38,744 nt of DNA from Flavobacteriales bacterium (lineage in GTDB: Bacteria; Bacteroidota; Bacteroidia; Flavobacteriales; Flavobacteriaceae): contig JALWTX010000019.1 in assembly GCA_026993355.1 (NCBI GenBank), forward strand, positions 1-38,744, given 5' to 3'. Below, in pieces: positions 6,671-15,627 of the stretch (position 1 is the stretch's first letter; each line of letters begins with the position of its first letter). The notes under the pieces are model-generated. The model saw only the letters and a program-made list of their open reading frames with translations. It searched no databases and was not told where the DNA came from. The position numbers and the translations under genes were made by a program.

Positions 6671-7390
6671 ATGAAACAGATAATTTTATTTTTTTTCTTT
6701 ACAAGTCAGTTGGTATTAGCACAACAAAGCGCCATTGTAGAATATGAATATCTCTACAACCCTAATTTGGATAATAAACCCACTAATGAAATCATGCAGA
6801 GAGCAGCTTCAATTAATGATAAAGCAGCCGAATATGCACAACAACACCGTTATATTTTAAAGTTTAATCCTAACGAAAGTTACTACTACATAGATGCCGG
6901 TATGAAACCGAACGATTTAGAAGACCCTATGGCTTATCATTTGTCAAAAATGATGTTAGGGCATGGAATTTTTTACCAAAATGCCCCAAAACATTATACA
7001 TTGAATCAGGATGAAAGTTTGCACCAATTATATTTAATCAAAGATACCATACAAAATGATTGGACGATATCGTATGAAAAGAAAATGATTGGTGGGTTTA
7101 AATGTTATAAAGCAACCAAAAAATGTCCCTGTGGGCAAGACATTGTCGCTTGGTTTACCCCGGAAATACCGGTGCTTTTTGGTCCGGCAGGTTACAGTGG
7201 TACCCCCGGATTGATTTTACAATTAACCTTCTTTAAACATACTTTAAGGGTAAAAAAAATAAAATTTTTCAAAAAACCAATCCCTATTACCCCCCCAAAT
7301 AAAGGAAAACCAATAACTAAAACAGAATTTAAAAATTTTATGAGAAAAAAACGCCTTGAATTGATAATGCAGAATAGAAATAGACATTAA
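6671..7390 (+). CDS. GLPGLI family secreted protein (cassette 3)
   Basis: The 239-residue protein has a signal peptide (1-18, ending LVLAQ). The signature is GTPGLI at 177-182, one residue off the family name, inside AWFTPEIPVLFGPAGYSGTP, which aligns with the block around residue 170 of the paralogue at 741-1484. Shared landmarks are WTI, an I-x-GF-x3-K segment and AWFTxEIPV. It has its own CPC motif (C142, C144) plus C135. The C-terminus is basic. It is the middle gene of the compact cassette-3 operon. The molecular role of GLPGLI proteins is unknown; co-occurrence with a Cys-peptide and a barrel here suggests a periplasmic partner. Confidence 0.85.
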   Translation: MKQIILFFFFTSQLVLAQQSAIVEYEYLYNPNLDNKPTNEIMQRAASINDKAAEYAQQHRYILKFNPNESYYYIDAGMKPNDLEDPMAYHLSKMMLGHGIFYQNAPKHYTLNQDESLHQLYLIKDTIQNDWTISYEKKMIGGFKCYKATKKCPCGQDIVAWFTPEIPVLFGPAGYSGTPGLILQLTFFKHTLRVKKIKFFKKPIPITPPNKGKPITKTEFKNFMRKKRLELIMQNRNRH

Positions 7391-7402
7391 TCACTTATTA
7401 TT

Positions 7403-10060
7403 TTGAAAATAGCCGTTTTCGTCTCGTTATTGTGGTTTGTACCCCTAATTTTTGCCCAAGAAATTGTAGTACAGGGAGTAGTTACCAATTCATTACAACG
7501 GCCTTTGCCTTATGCTAATATAATGGCCGAGGTCATTAGGCAACAAAAAAATCCGGTATTTACCATGACAGATGAAAACGGTCAATACAAACTCCGGTTA
7601 TTAAAAAAATATCCTTACCAAATAACCGTGGCATATATGGGCTACAAAGAGGTACAATTCAAAATTGACAGCTTATCTTCCGGATTGGTAAAGAATATTG
7701 TTTTAAAACCCTCAGACAATCAACTAAACGAGGTAGTTATCAATGCTGATATACCTGTAAAAGTCAGTCAAGATACTATTACCTACAAAACCGACCGGTT
7801 TAAAACCGGCGAAGAGCGCAAACTTAAAGACGTACTCAAAAAACTGCCCGGCATGGAAGTGGATAAAAACGGCTCCGTCAGTGTGATGGGTAAAAAAGTC
7901 AGTAAGGTATTGGTTGAAGGCAAGCCGTTTTTCGGGGGTGGCACACGCTTGGCAGTCGATAATATTCCGGCTGATGCCGTTGATAAGGTTGTCGCTATAG
8001 ATGACTATACTAGTGTCAGCTTTATGAAAGGCTTAACCGACGAGCAAAAAATGATTATCAACATTAAGCTCAAACAGGGTAAAAAACATTTTGTATTTGG
8101 TGATATAGAAGCCGGTGGCGGAAATAACCGGCGTTACCTTGTTAAAATCAATCTATTTTATTACAGCCCGAAAACCAATTTGAGTTTTATCGGAAATCTC
8201 AACAATACCGGCGAAGCCCCGATGAATTTCTCGGATTTTATGCGCTTTGAAGGTGGTATTGCCGATTTGGGCAAACTCAAATCATCTTTTCAAAATTTCC
8301 GGTGGATCATGAAAATGATTGGCGGCGAGCATTTCCTGCAAAAACAAAATAAATTTGGTGCCCTGCAATGGCAACAAGATTTCGGTAAAAAAATAGAATT
8401 TAGTACCTATGCCATTTTTCTCAATCAAAAAATAAGCACGCAACAAAATGATATCAACCGGTATTTAGGTGTACAAACTTTGACAGAAAACCGTCAAACT
8501 ACCCAAAATCAACAAGATATAAACGGATTGGCAAAATGGCATTTCCGGTATAAAGCCAGCATTTTTAATTATTTTGATATGGAAATGTCCGGTAACATCA
8601 AAGATGCTTACTTTAATAGCCGAAAACAATCGATATTCGGGCAAGAACAACAAAATATTATTGAAAATCAACAAGATAAATCTTATCATTGGACAAATAA
8701 TTTGGCTTGGCACCGAAAATTTAACCGGAAAAACACGCTTCGTTTTTTGCAAAATATCTCCATTGATAAAAATACACCTATTGATTTTTGGCAAACCAAT
8801 CAACCGGTTTTATCACATATATTTGCTTTGCAACCGGCAAGCGTTTATAACATTGCACAAAATAAACGAAAGAACAGTAAAGCATGGAATATAGAGCTGA
8901 AACATTATTGGCTGCTCAACAGCAATCATCATCTTTATACAAGTTTGGGCAATCATCTGCTCTATCAAGATTTTTATACGCGTAGTTATCAAAGTTTAGA
9001 CAATAACACCAATTACAATTTAAGTGCTTCGGGATTTCATAATGACTTAAACTTGCATTTAAATGACTTGTTTGGGGGCATACAATACAAAATAAGATTT
9101 AACGGGTTTGTGGTCAAAGCCGGTTTATTTGCACATCGTTATTCGTGGCAATTTGAAGATGATTTTCAAAAATTTAAGGTCGATGAAGCACTGTTACCGG
9201 AATTTTCCATTCGTAAAAAAATCGGGTTAAAACAAAAAATAAATTTCACATACCGTTTAAAAGCCAATATTCCGGAAGTGTCTAAATATCTGAAATACTA
9301 TTATTTAACCGAATTTAATACTGTAGCCAAAGGCAATCCGGAATTAGATTATGAACAAGCGCATCATTTTAATCTGTCATTCTCGCATTTTAGTTTGGCT
9401 AATAATCTGAATTATTACTTACGGTTACAATATCAATATAAACCGGAAAGCATCAAAAACAAAATTACGTATGCCGGCATTGACTATTATCAAAGCCCTG
9501 TTTTAGTCCATTTTCCCGACCAATCTTCCAATGCTGTTTTCTATATCAAAAAAAGTTTTAAACGATTTTATATCAGTATTAAGCCGGATTGGCATGAAAG
9601 CCGGTATCATCAAAATATTCAAAATCAATGGGAAACTATTCAAAATATTACTCAAAATTATCAAATTAATACCGGAACATATTTTCAAAAATACCCGAAT
9701 ATCAATTTGGGTTTAATCCTACAGATAAATCAACATTTTATGAACGGACAAAATCATCGATATATACAAAATATCCCATCAGTAAATTTGACATATGATT
9801 ATAAAAATCTTAATTTTAAAACGGATTATCAATATGTCTATACTAAAGATTTGTCCGTTAATCGAAGTGGCTACCATATCGCCGGTTTTAGCTTAATTTA
9901 CCAAAAAGACAACAGTCCTTGGGGAGTGGAGTTGCAAGGACAAAATTTGTTTGACAATCGGGTTATCAAATCATATCAACAATCGGACTTTATCATTTCT
10001 GACACGGCTATTTTGGTTCAACCGCGAATTGTGATGTTGAAAATACTTTATAAAATATAA
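7403..10060 (+). CDS. TonB-receptor-like outer-membrane barrel (cassette 3)
   Basis: The 885-residue protein has a signal peptide (1-19, MKIAVF..IFAQ), a carboxypeptidase-regulatory-like domain (about 20-100: VVQGVVTNSLQRPLPYAN, later YMGYKE), a plug-like region (about 105-220: LKKLPGMEVDKNGSVSVMGK, VLVEGKPFFGGG) and a large barrel. The only plausible start is TTG at 7403: the signal peptide begins exactly there and the next in-frame ATG lies well inside the mature domain. The last residues (LKILYKI) lack a terminal Phe, unlike the cassette-1 paralogue. It starts 12 nt after the GLPGLI stop, so it is co-transcribed. Its likely role is an outer-membrane channel or receptor for the cassette's substrate. 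Bases 10061-10225 after it show no feature. Confidence 0.85.
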   Translation: MKIAVFVSLLWFVPLIFAQEIVVQGVVTNSLQRPLPYANIMAEVIRQQKNPVFTMTDENGQYKLRLLKKYPYQITVAYMGYKEVQFKIDSLSSGLVKNIVLKPSDNQLNEVVINADIPVKVSQDTITYKTDRFKTGEERKLKDVLKKLPGMEVDKNGSVSVMGKKVSKVLVEGKPFFGGGTRLAVDNIPADAVDKVVAIDDYTSVSFMKGLTDEQKMIINIKLKQGKKHFVFGDIEAGGGNNRRYLVKINLFYYSPKTNLSFIGNLNNTGEAPMNFSDFMRFEGGIADLGKLKSSFQNFRWIMKMIGGEHFLQKQNKFGALQWQQDFGKKIEFSTYAIFLNQKISTQQNDINRYLGVQTLTENRQTTQNQQDINGLAKWHFRYKASIFNYFDMEMSGNIKDAYFNSRKQSIFGQEQQNIIENQQDKSYHWTNNLAWHRKFNRKNTLRFLQNISIDKNTPIDFWQTNQPVLSHIFALQPASVYNIAQNKRKNSKAWNIELKHYWLLNSNHHLYTSLGNHLLYQDFYTRSYQSLDNNTNYNLSASGFHNDLNLHLNDLFGGIQYKIRFNGFVVKAGLFAHRYSWQFEDDFQKFKVDEALLPEFSIRKKIGLKQKINFTYRLKANIPEVSKYLKYYYLTEFNTVAKGNPELDYEQAHHFNLSFSHFSLANNLNYYLRLQYQYKPESIKNKITYAGIDYYQSPVLVHFPDQSSNAVFYIKKSFKRFYISIKPDWHESRYHQNIQNQWETIQNITQNYQINTGTYFQKYPNINLGLILQINQHFMNGQNHRYIQNIPSVNLTYDYKNLNFKTDYQYVYTKDLSVNRSGYHIAGFSLIYQKDNSPWGVELQGQNLFDNRVIKSYQQSDFIISDTAILVQPRIVMLKILYKI

Positions 10061-10225
10061 TAGTAGTTTTAATTTCAATAAAGCGCTCAAAGATAATTGT
10101 AATAGCATAAAGGAAAGGCGAGATTTATAAATTAAAAATTGATTTTAAGCGATTAATTAAAAAATAAACGATTTAACTCATGGTGTATTTAGCCTATTTT
10201 GTTTTTAAAACATTATAGGTCTTAG

Positions 10226-10260
10226 TTGATATTTTTCTAAGGCTCTTTTTCTTATTTTTG
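10226..10260 (+). promoter_or_regulatory. Probable promoter of the DMT transporter gene
   Basis: TATTTTTG (10253-10260) fits TAnnTTTG. A TTG at 10226-10228 is 24 nt upstream, longer than ideal, so the -33 element is doubtful. The box is 16 nt before the ATG at 10277. Confidence 0.4.
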
Positions 10261-10276
10261 CCTTAAAAACTATTAA

Positions 10277-11179
10277 ATGGCACAACTCAAATCTTATGCC
10301 AAGTTACATTTTATTATATTCATTTGGGGGTTTACGGCAGTTTTAGGAGCGCTCATTCATCTCGACTATTTATCCTTAACCTGGTACCGTATGGGCTTAG
10401 CCTCATTATTTTTAGGTTTATATATTTTAAGCCATCGACAAGAGCGCCGTCAAATTTTTCAATGGCGCCCCGAACAGCAATTACGTTATATTTTGGGCGG
10501 TGTCATTATAGCATTGCATTGGTTGGCTTTTTTTTATGCCATTAAAGTTTCAAATGTCTCCATTACATTGGTAACTTTGTCCAGCGGCGCTTTTTTTACC
10601 TCAATTCTGGAACCGCTTTTGTTTAAACGTAAAATTTATTGGTATGAAATGGTGCTGGGTATTTTAATATTAGGTGGATTTTTTGTTTTGCTCAAAATTG
10701 AAAAAATAGATTTTACCGGCGTATATTTTGCCTTGATTGCTGCATTTTTGTCGGGTTTATTTTCTGTGATAAATGGCTTATTTATTAGGCAGCAATCCGG
10801 AATACAATTATCTTTTTTTCAACTTTTTTACGGTTTTTTGTTTTTAACTTTAGTTTTATTGGGCAAAGGAAACTTGTGGCAGTTACCATACCCTTCATTA
10901 ACCGACTGGCTGTATTTAGTTATTTTGGCCAGTATTTGTACGGCATATGCCTTCACGCAATCTATCAGTTTAATGAAATATTTGAGCCCCTTTACGGTAA
11001 TGTTATCTATTAATTTAGAGCCCGTTTACGGTATTATATTAGCGGTCATTATATTGGGCGATAAAGAAAAGATGTCACCGGGTTTTTATTTAGGTGCTCT
11101 TATTATACTGATAATCATCATTTTAAATAGTATCATAAAATATAAATTTCAAAAAAAAACAGATAAAATGTTAATTTAA
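10277..11179 (+). CDS. EamA/DMT-superfamily transporter
   Basis: The 300-residue protein has about ten hydrophobic segments in two homologous halves, with the EamA pattern: FIIFIWGFTAVLG at the start, an Arg-containing second segment (TWYRMGLASLFLGLY), and in the second half SLMKYLSPFTVMLSINLEPV, which is the usual DMT second-repeat motif. It is an inner-membrane exporter or importer of small metabolites, commonly amino acids or their analogues. The substrate cannot be told from sequence. It stands alone between cassette 3 and accA, with a separate promoter, and has a basic C-terminal tail. Confidence 0.85.
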   Translation: MAQLKSYAKLHFIIFIWGFTAVLGALIHLDYLSLTWYRMGLASLFLGLYILSHRQERRQIFQWRPEQQLRYILGGVIIALHWLAFFYAIKVSNVSITLVTLSSGAFFTSILEPLLFKRKIYWYEMVLGILILGGFFVLLKIEKIDFTGVYFALIAAFLSGLFSVINGLFIRQQSGIQLSFFQLFYGFLFLTLVLLGKGNLWQLPYPSLTDWLYLVILASICTAYAFTQSISLMKYLSPFTVMLSINLEPVYGIILAVIILGDKEKMSPGFYLGALIILIIIILNSIIKYKFQKKTDKMLI

Positions 11180-11257
11180 TAGCGTGATTTGTGATATTTT
11201 TTTACTTTTACACAATTAATCATTTCCGGCAAAAACCGGACATACAAATAAACAACT

Positions 11258-12208
11258 ATGGAATATTTGGATTTTGAAAAACCCATTGAAGAGTTGGAGA
11301 ACAACCTAAAAAAATGTTACGAAATCGCCGAAGAAACAGGAATAGATGCAGGTTGTAAAAAAATAGAAAAACAAATAGAAAAGAAACAAAAAGAAATTTT
11401 TAAAAATTTAACCCCTTGGCAAAGGGTGCAATTATCCCGCCATCCCGACCGGCCTTTTACCCTTGATTATATCAAAGCTTTAGCCGGTGATACCTTTTTA
11501 GAATTGCATGGCGACCGTAATTTTGCCGACGATAAAGCCATGATTGGTGGTTTAGGCAAAATCGGTAATCAAAGTTATATGTTTATCGGGATGCAAAAAG
11601 GACGTAATACCAAAGAACGCAAATACCGTAATTTTGGTATGGCCAATCCCGAAGGTTACCGCAAAGCCTTACGCTTAATGAAAATGGCTGAGAAATTCGG
11701 TATCCCGGTGGTCACTTTAATTGATACGCCGGGGGCTTATCCGGGGATCGAAGCCGAAGAACGGGGACAAGGTGAGGCGATTGCCCGTAACATTATGGAA
11801 ATGACAAAATTAGAAACACCTATAATTACCATTATCATTGGCGAAGGGGCTTCAGGTGGGGCCTTGGGCATAGGTGTGGGCGACCGTGTTTATATGCTCG
11901 AAAATACGTGGTATTCTGTTATTTCGCCCGAATCTTGCTCCTCTATTTTGTGGCGCAGTTGGGAATATAAAGAACAAGCTGCCAATGCCCTTAAACTAAC
12001 CGCACCTGATATGCTTAAACTTGGCTTAATTGATGAAATTATTCCCGAACCGGTGGGTGGTGCACATCGTAAGCCTGAAGAAACCTTTCAAACTGTTGCT
12101 GACAAAATTGTTAAAACTTATAATGAATTAAAAGATATCCCCAAAGATGATTTAGTGCAGCAACGTATGGACAAATATGCCAAAATGGGAGAATACACTG
12201 AAAAATAA
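11258..12208 (+). CDS. accA: Acetyl-CoA carboxylase carboxyltransferase subunit alpha
   Basis: The 316-residue length matches bacterial AccA (about 319). Family landmarks are LHGDR (83-87), [10 protein letters not shown] (154-163), [13 protein letters not shown] (166-178) and [15 protein letters not shown] (195-209), which build the carboxybiotin/acetyl-CoA site. Together with AccD it transfers the carboxyl group from biotin to acetyl-CoA, making malonyl-CoA, the first step of fatty-acid synthesis, in the cytoplasm. AccD and AccBC are not in this window. It is followed after 4 nt by a small membrane-protein gene, then a strong terminator. Confidence 0.97.
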   Translation: MEYLDFEKPIEELENNLKKCYEIAEETGIDAGCKKIEKQIEKKQKEIFKNLTPWQRVQLSRHPDRPFTLDYIKALAGDTFLELHGDRNFADDKAMIGGLGKIGNQSYMFIGMQKGRNTKERKYRNFGMANPEGYRKALRLMKMAEKFGIPVVTLIDTPGAYPGIEAEERGQGEAIARNIMEMTKLETPIITIIIGEGASGGALGIGVGDRVYMLENTWYSVISPESCSSILWRSWEYKEQAANALKLTAPDMLKLGLIDEIIPEPVGGAHRKPEETFQTVADKIVKTYNELKDIPKDDLVQQRMDKYAKMGEYTEK

Positions 12209-12212
12209 GAAA

Positions 12213-12404
12213 ATGAATTTAAAAAAGAAATTATTAACCTTAGACATCATTGTCTTACTGGCTATAGCTGTTTTTTCGCTTATTATAAACGAGCTAAATT
12301 TGCAAAAAGAAGCAGTTAAATTTTGTATACCAATTATGCTAACAGTGTATTATATTGGCCGGTATTTGCCATTACACCTGATTAAAAAAGAATTAAAAAA
12401 ATAA
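12213..12404 (+). CDS. Small two-helix membrane protein of unknown function
   Basis: The 63-residue product has two hydrophobic stretches (about 8-26, LDIIVLLAIAVFSLII, and 36-50, CIPIMLTVYYIGRYL) and basic ends. I use the ATG at 12213, 4 nt after the accA stop; an earlier in-frame ATG at 12177 lies inside accA and would add a hydrophilic stretch. Coupling to accA and the terminator right after it mean it is the last gene of the accA transcript. I do not recognise a family. Confidence 0.6.
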   Translation: MNLKKKLLTLDIIVLLAIAVFSLIINELNLQKEAVKFCIPIMLTVYYIGRYLPLHLIKKELKK

Positions 12405-12410
12405 ATTACA

Positions 12411-12436
12411 GGGTATGCTATGCATACCTTTTTTTA
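12411..12436 (+). terminator. Strong intrinsic terminator after accA operon
   Basis: GGTATGC (12412-12418), loop TAT, GCATACC (12422-12428), then a run of T. A perfect 7-bp stem with U-tract. It also rules out a pepD start at the upstream in-frame ATG (12420), which lies within the stem-loop. Confidence 0.85.
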
Positions 12437-12467
12437 TAATCCTTATGGAACTCAAAATATTATTACT

Positions 12468-13937
12468 ATGAAAAAAAATATGAATGAACAAATAGCCCAA
12501 TTGGAACCCCAAGAAATTTGGGAAAATTTTGTGGCTTTAAACGCAGTCCCGCGTCCCTCTAAAAAGGAAGAAAAAGTCCGCCAATTTATGTTGGACTTTG
12601 GTAAGAAACTGGGGTTGGAAACTTTTGAAGATAAAATTGGCAACGTCATTATTAAAAAACCGGCAACACCTGGCATGGAAAATCGTAAAACCGTAGCGCT
12701 GCAATCGCATTTGGATATGGTGCCGCAAAAAAATAAAGGAACGGATCATGATTTTGAAAAAGATGGCATAGATATGATGATTGAAGATGGTTGGGTGACT
12801 GCTGATGGAACCACTTTGGGTGCTGACAATGGTATTGGCGTGGCAGCCATCATGGGGTTATTGGCCTCTAAAAATATTCCGCATCCACCACTCGAAGCAC
12901 TTTTTACTATCGATGAAGAAACCGGCATGACCGGTGCACAGCATTTGGACGATGGTGTTTTAAATGCCGAAATTATGCTTAATCTCGATACTGAAGAGGA
13001 TGATGAATTAGACATAGGTTGTGCCGGCGGAATTGACATTACTGCCAAAGGCCAATACCAAGAACAACCGGCGCAAAAAGGAAAAGCTTACAAAATAAAA
13101 GTCAAAGGTTTGACCGGTGGGCATTCCGGGATGGATATTCATTTGTATCGCGGTAACGCCAATAAAATTTTAAATCGTCTGTTGTATAAAGGCGCCCAAA
13201 AAGGATTGCAAGTAAGTGAGGTGCATGGAGGTGGATTACGAAATGCAATTCCGCGCGAAGCCGAAGCAGTAGTGGTTTTACCTGAGGGCAAAGAAGAAGA
13301 AATTTTAAAAGATTTACAAACTCTGGCCGATACTATTATTATTGAACAAAAAAAACAAGATCCTGATTTAACATTCATTTTTGAAGAGGTTGAGCGGCCG
13401 GAAAAAGTTATGACACAAGCTGACCAAGACAGGTTGATTAAAGCAGTTTATGGTGCACATAATGGCGTTTACCGTATGAGTCCGGATATGGATGATTTGG
13501 TAGAAACTTCTAATAATGTGGCCAGTGTTAATGCTGCGTCAGGTCAAATGCAAATTGATAATTTAACACGTTCTAGTGTTGAAAGTATCAAAGCGGATTT
13601 GTCAAATGCTTTAAAAAGTGTTTTCGAATTAGCTGGTATGCAAGTAGAACTGACCGGTTCTTATCCCGGATGGAAACCAAATCCGGATGCAAAGATTCTG
13701 TCTGTTATGACTGATTTATACGAAAAAATGTATCATCAAAAACCGAAAGTAGTGGCTTGTCATGCCGGATTAGAGTGTGGTATTATTAAATCACATTATC
13801 CCAATATGGAGATGATTTCTTTTGGTCCGACTATACAAGGAGCTCATTCGCCTGATGAGCGGGTTAATATCGAATCCGTACAAAAATTCTGGGAATATTT
13901 AAAAGAAACTTTGAAAAATATACCTGTAAAAGAATAA
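12468..13937 (+). CDS. pepD: Aminoacyl-histidine dipeptidase, M20C family (PepD-type)
   Basis: The 489-residue protein is close to E. coli PepD (about 485). Metal-ligand and catalytic landmarks are SHLDMV (H81, D83), GADNGIG (D120), DEETGMTGA (E150, E151) and NLDTEED (D174); the lid-domain motif GGHSGMDIH and the C-terminal FGPTIQGAHSPDE are also present. It is a cytoplasmic di-zinc dipeptidase cleaving Xaa-His and other dipeptides. The start is 12468, after the terminator at 12411-12436; a further ATG at 12480 is possible. The gene appears monocistronic. Confidence 0.93.
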   Translation: MKKNMNEQIAQLEPQEIWENFVALNAVPRPSKKEEKVRQFMLDFGKKLGLETFEDKIGNVIIKKPATPGMENRKTVALQSHLDMVPQKNKGTDHDFEKDGIDMMIEDGWVTADGTTLGADNGIGVAAIMGLLASKNIPHPPLEALFTIDEETGMTGAQHLDDGVLNAEIMLNLDTEEDDELDIGCAGGIDITAKGQYQEQPAQKGKAYKIKVKGLTGGHSGMDIHLYRGNANKILNRLLYKGAQKGLQVSEVHGGGLRNAIPREAEAVVVLPEGKEEEILKDLQTLADTIIIEQKKQDPDLTFIFEEVERPEKVMTQADQDRLIKAVYGAHNGVYRMSPDMDDLVETSNNVASVNAASGQMQIDNLTRSSVESIKADLSNALKSVFELAGMQVELTGSYPGWKPNPDAKILSVMTDLYEKMYHQKPKVVACHAGLECGIIKSHYPNMEMISFGPTIQGAHSPDERVNIESVQKFWEYLKETLKNIPVKE

Positions 13938-14290
13938 TTAATAATTGAAAGGCAAGATGAAAAAATGATGCCTTTTGGGTATTTAGTACGGAGCAAAGAG
14001 TTAAAAGAAAAAATACGGATAGTAAGGGAAAAGGATTAATTTGAAGTAGAAATCAAGGACAGTAGCAATGCCGAACAAATAAACTACTGTCATTTGGAAG
14101 GAGGAACGACTGGGAAATCTTTATTAATTAAGAACAGAATTGAACAATTATAATTTTTTATCACCTTGTTAATTCTTCATTTCCTCAATTCAAAAGTAGT
14201 ATTAAAAGGACACTACGTTTCCCCAATATAATCGGGATGCATCCAAGTTACAGTATCAACTAACCAAATTAACAAATAACCAGTTAACCT
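13938..14290. other. Intergenic region before glyA with decayed repeats
   Basis: No gene seen. A possible terminator (AAAGGCA at 13948-13954 with TGCCTTT at 13969-13975) follows pepD. A perfect 8-bp inverted repeat GACAGTAG (14058-14065) / CTACTGTC (14084-14091) is followed by CATTTGGAAGGAGGAACGAC and GGGAAATCT, which resembles a decayed copy of the TGTCATTTCGA..GAGAAATCT-type dispersed repeats I recall from other Bacteroidetes genomes (from memory, unchecked). GTAGT/ACTAC at 14196-14215 makes another small palindrome. No TAnnTTTG box is obvious for glyA. Confidence 0.5.
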
Positions 14291-15565
14291 ATGAAAGAAG
14301 ACAAACAAATTTTCGATTTAATACAAGAAGAAAAAAAACGCCAAACTAATGGTTTGGAACTTATTGCTTCAGAAAATTATGTAAGCGATGAAGTTTTAAA
14401 TGCGTTAGGTTCTGTTTTGACAAATAAATATGCCGAAGGCTATCCGGGAAAGCGCTATTATGGTGGTTGTGAAGTAGTCGATAAAATAGAGCAATTAGCC
14501 ATTGACCGGGCCAAAGAACTTTTTGGTGCCGAATATGCCAACGTGCAACCACATTCCGGTTCGCAAGCTAATCAGGCTGTATATTTTGCCGTTTTAAACC
14601 CCGGCGATACCATGATGGGATTTGATTTGGCTCACGGTGGACATTTAACTCATGGCTCTCCGGTCAATTTTTCGGGCAAACTCTACAATGTTGTTTCCTA
14701 TGGCGTAGATCCTGAAACAGGCCGTATAGATTATGACAAAATGCGTGAAACAGCATTAAAACATAAGCCAAAACTGATTGTAGCGGGAGCTTCATCTTAT
14801 TCGCGTGATATGGATTTTGCCAAATTTAGAGAAGTTGCTGATGAAGTCGGCGCTTTATTAATGGCTGATATTTCACATCCCAGCGGTTTGATAGCCAAAG
14901 GCGTTTTAACAGATCCCATGCCTTATGCGCATATTGTTACTACCACCACCCACAAAACCTTGCGTGGTCCCAGAGGTGGTTTAATCTTGATGGGAAAAGA
15001 TTTTGAAAACCCGATGGGCTTAAAAACGCCTAAAGGTAAAACCCGATTGATGTCGGCCGTTTTAAATTCAGCCGTTTTTCCGGGCTTGCAAGGAGGACCG
15101 TTAGAACATGTAATCGCCGGTAAAGCAGTGGCTTTTAATGAAGCCTTACAAGACGACTATATGGCTTATATTTTACAAGTCCGAAAAAATGCCAAGGCAT
15201 TGGCTAAAGCTTTAGTTGATCGTGATTTTAATATTATTTCGGGTGGTACTGATAATCATATGATGCTCATTGACTTAAGAAATAAAGGCGTGACCGGTAA
15301 AGCCGCCGAAAAAGCTTTGGTAGAAGCGCATATTACGGTAAATAAAAATATGGTACCTTTTGACGATCAATCGCCTTTTGTCACATCAGGTATTCGTATT
15401 GGCACGCCGGCTGTCACAACGCGTGGCTTAGTCGAAAGTGATATGGAACGCATCGCTTTTTATATTGACAACGTGTTAACCAATATTGATAATGACGTGA
15501 TTATTCATGAAGTGCGTAATGAAATAGCCGGATGGATGTCAAAATATCCTTTATTTGCAAAATAA
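14291..15565 (+). CDS. glyA: Serine hydroxymethyltransferase
   Basis: The 424-residue PLP enzyme carries [13 protein letters not shown] (20-32), [14 protein letters not shown] (47-60), [13 protein letters not shown] (192-204) and the PLP-lysine segment [15 protein letters not shown] (K222). It interconverts serine + tetrahydrofolate with glycine + 5,10-methylene-THF, the main one-carbon source for purine and thymidylate synthesis, in the cytoplasm. All key motifs are intact and the length is normal. The start ATG has no competing upstream start. Confidence 0.98.
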   Translation: MKEDKQIFDLIQEEKKRQTNGLELIASENYVSDEVLNALGSVLTNKYAEGYPGKRYYGGCEVVDKIEQLAIDRAKELFGAEYANVQPHSGSQANQAVYFAVLNPGDTMMGFDLAHGGHLTHGSPVNFSGKLYNVVSYGVDPETGRIDYDKMRETALKHKPKLIVAGASSYSRDMDFAKFREVADEVGALLMADISHPSGLIAKGVLTDPMPYAHIVTTTTHKTLRGPRGGLILMGKDFENPMGLKTPKGKTRLMSAVLNSAVFPGLQGGPLEHVIAGKAVAFNEALQDDYMAYILQVRKNAKALAKALVDRDFNIISGGTDNHMMLIDLRNKGVTGKAAEKALVEAHITVNKNMVPFDDQSPFVTSGIRIGTPAVTTRGLVESDMERIAFYIDNVLTNIDNDVIIHEVRNEIAGWMSKYPLFAK

Positions 15566-15566
15566 T

Positions 15567-15596
15567 TTTGTTATTAAAGAAATTTTAGTAATTTTG
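15567..15596 (+). promoter_or_regulatory. Promoter of the DUF2853 gene
   Basis: TTTG (15567-15570), 18-nt spacer, TAATTTTG (15589-15596): an excellent match to the Bacteroidetes promoter, with the same spacing as the leader promoters. Predicted 5' UTR is about 25 nt. Confidence 0.65.
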
Positions 15597-15627
15597 ATAA
15601 GAATTTTTAACTTTAAAAGATAATATT

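Noticed and set aside
8465-8894. Overlapping reading frames of about 106-112 residues within the cassette-3 barrel gene
   Set aside because: They lie fully inside the barrel frame on either strand, with unlikely compositions; shadows.
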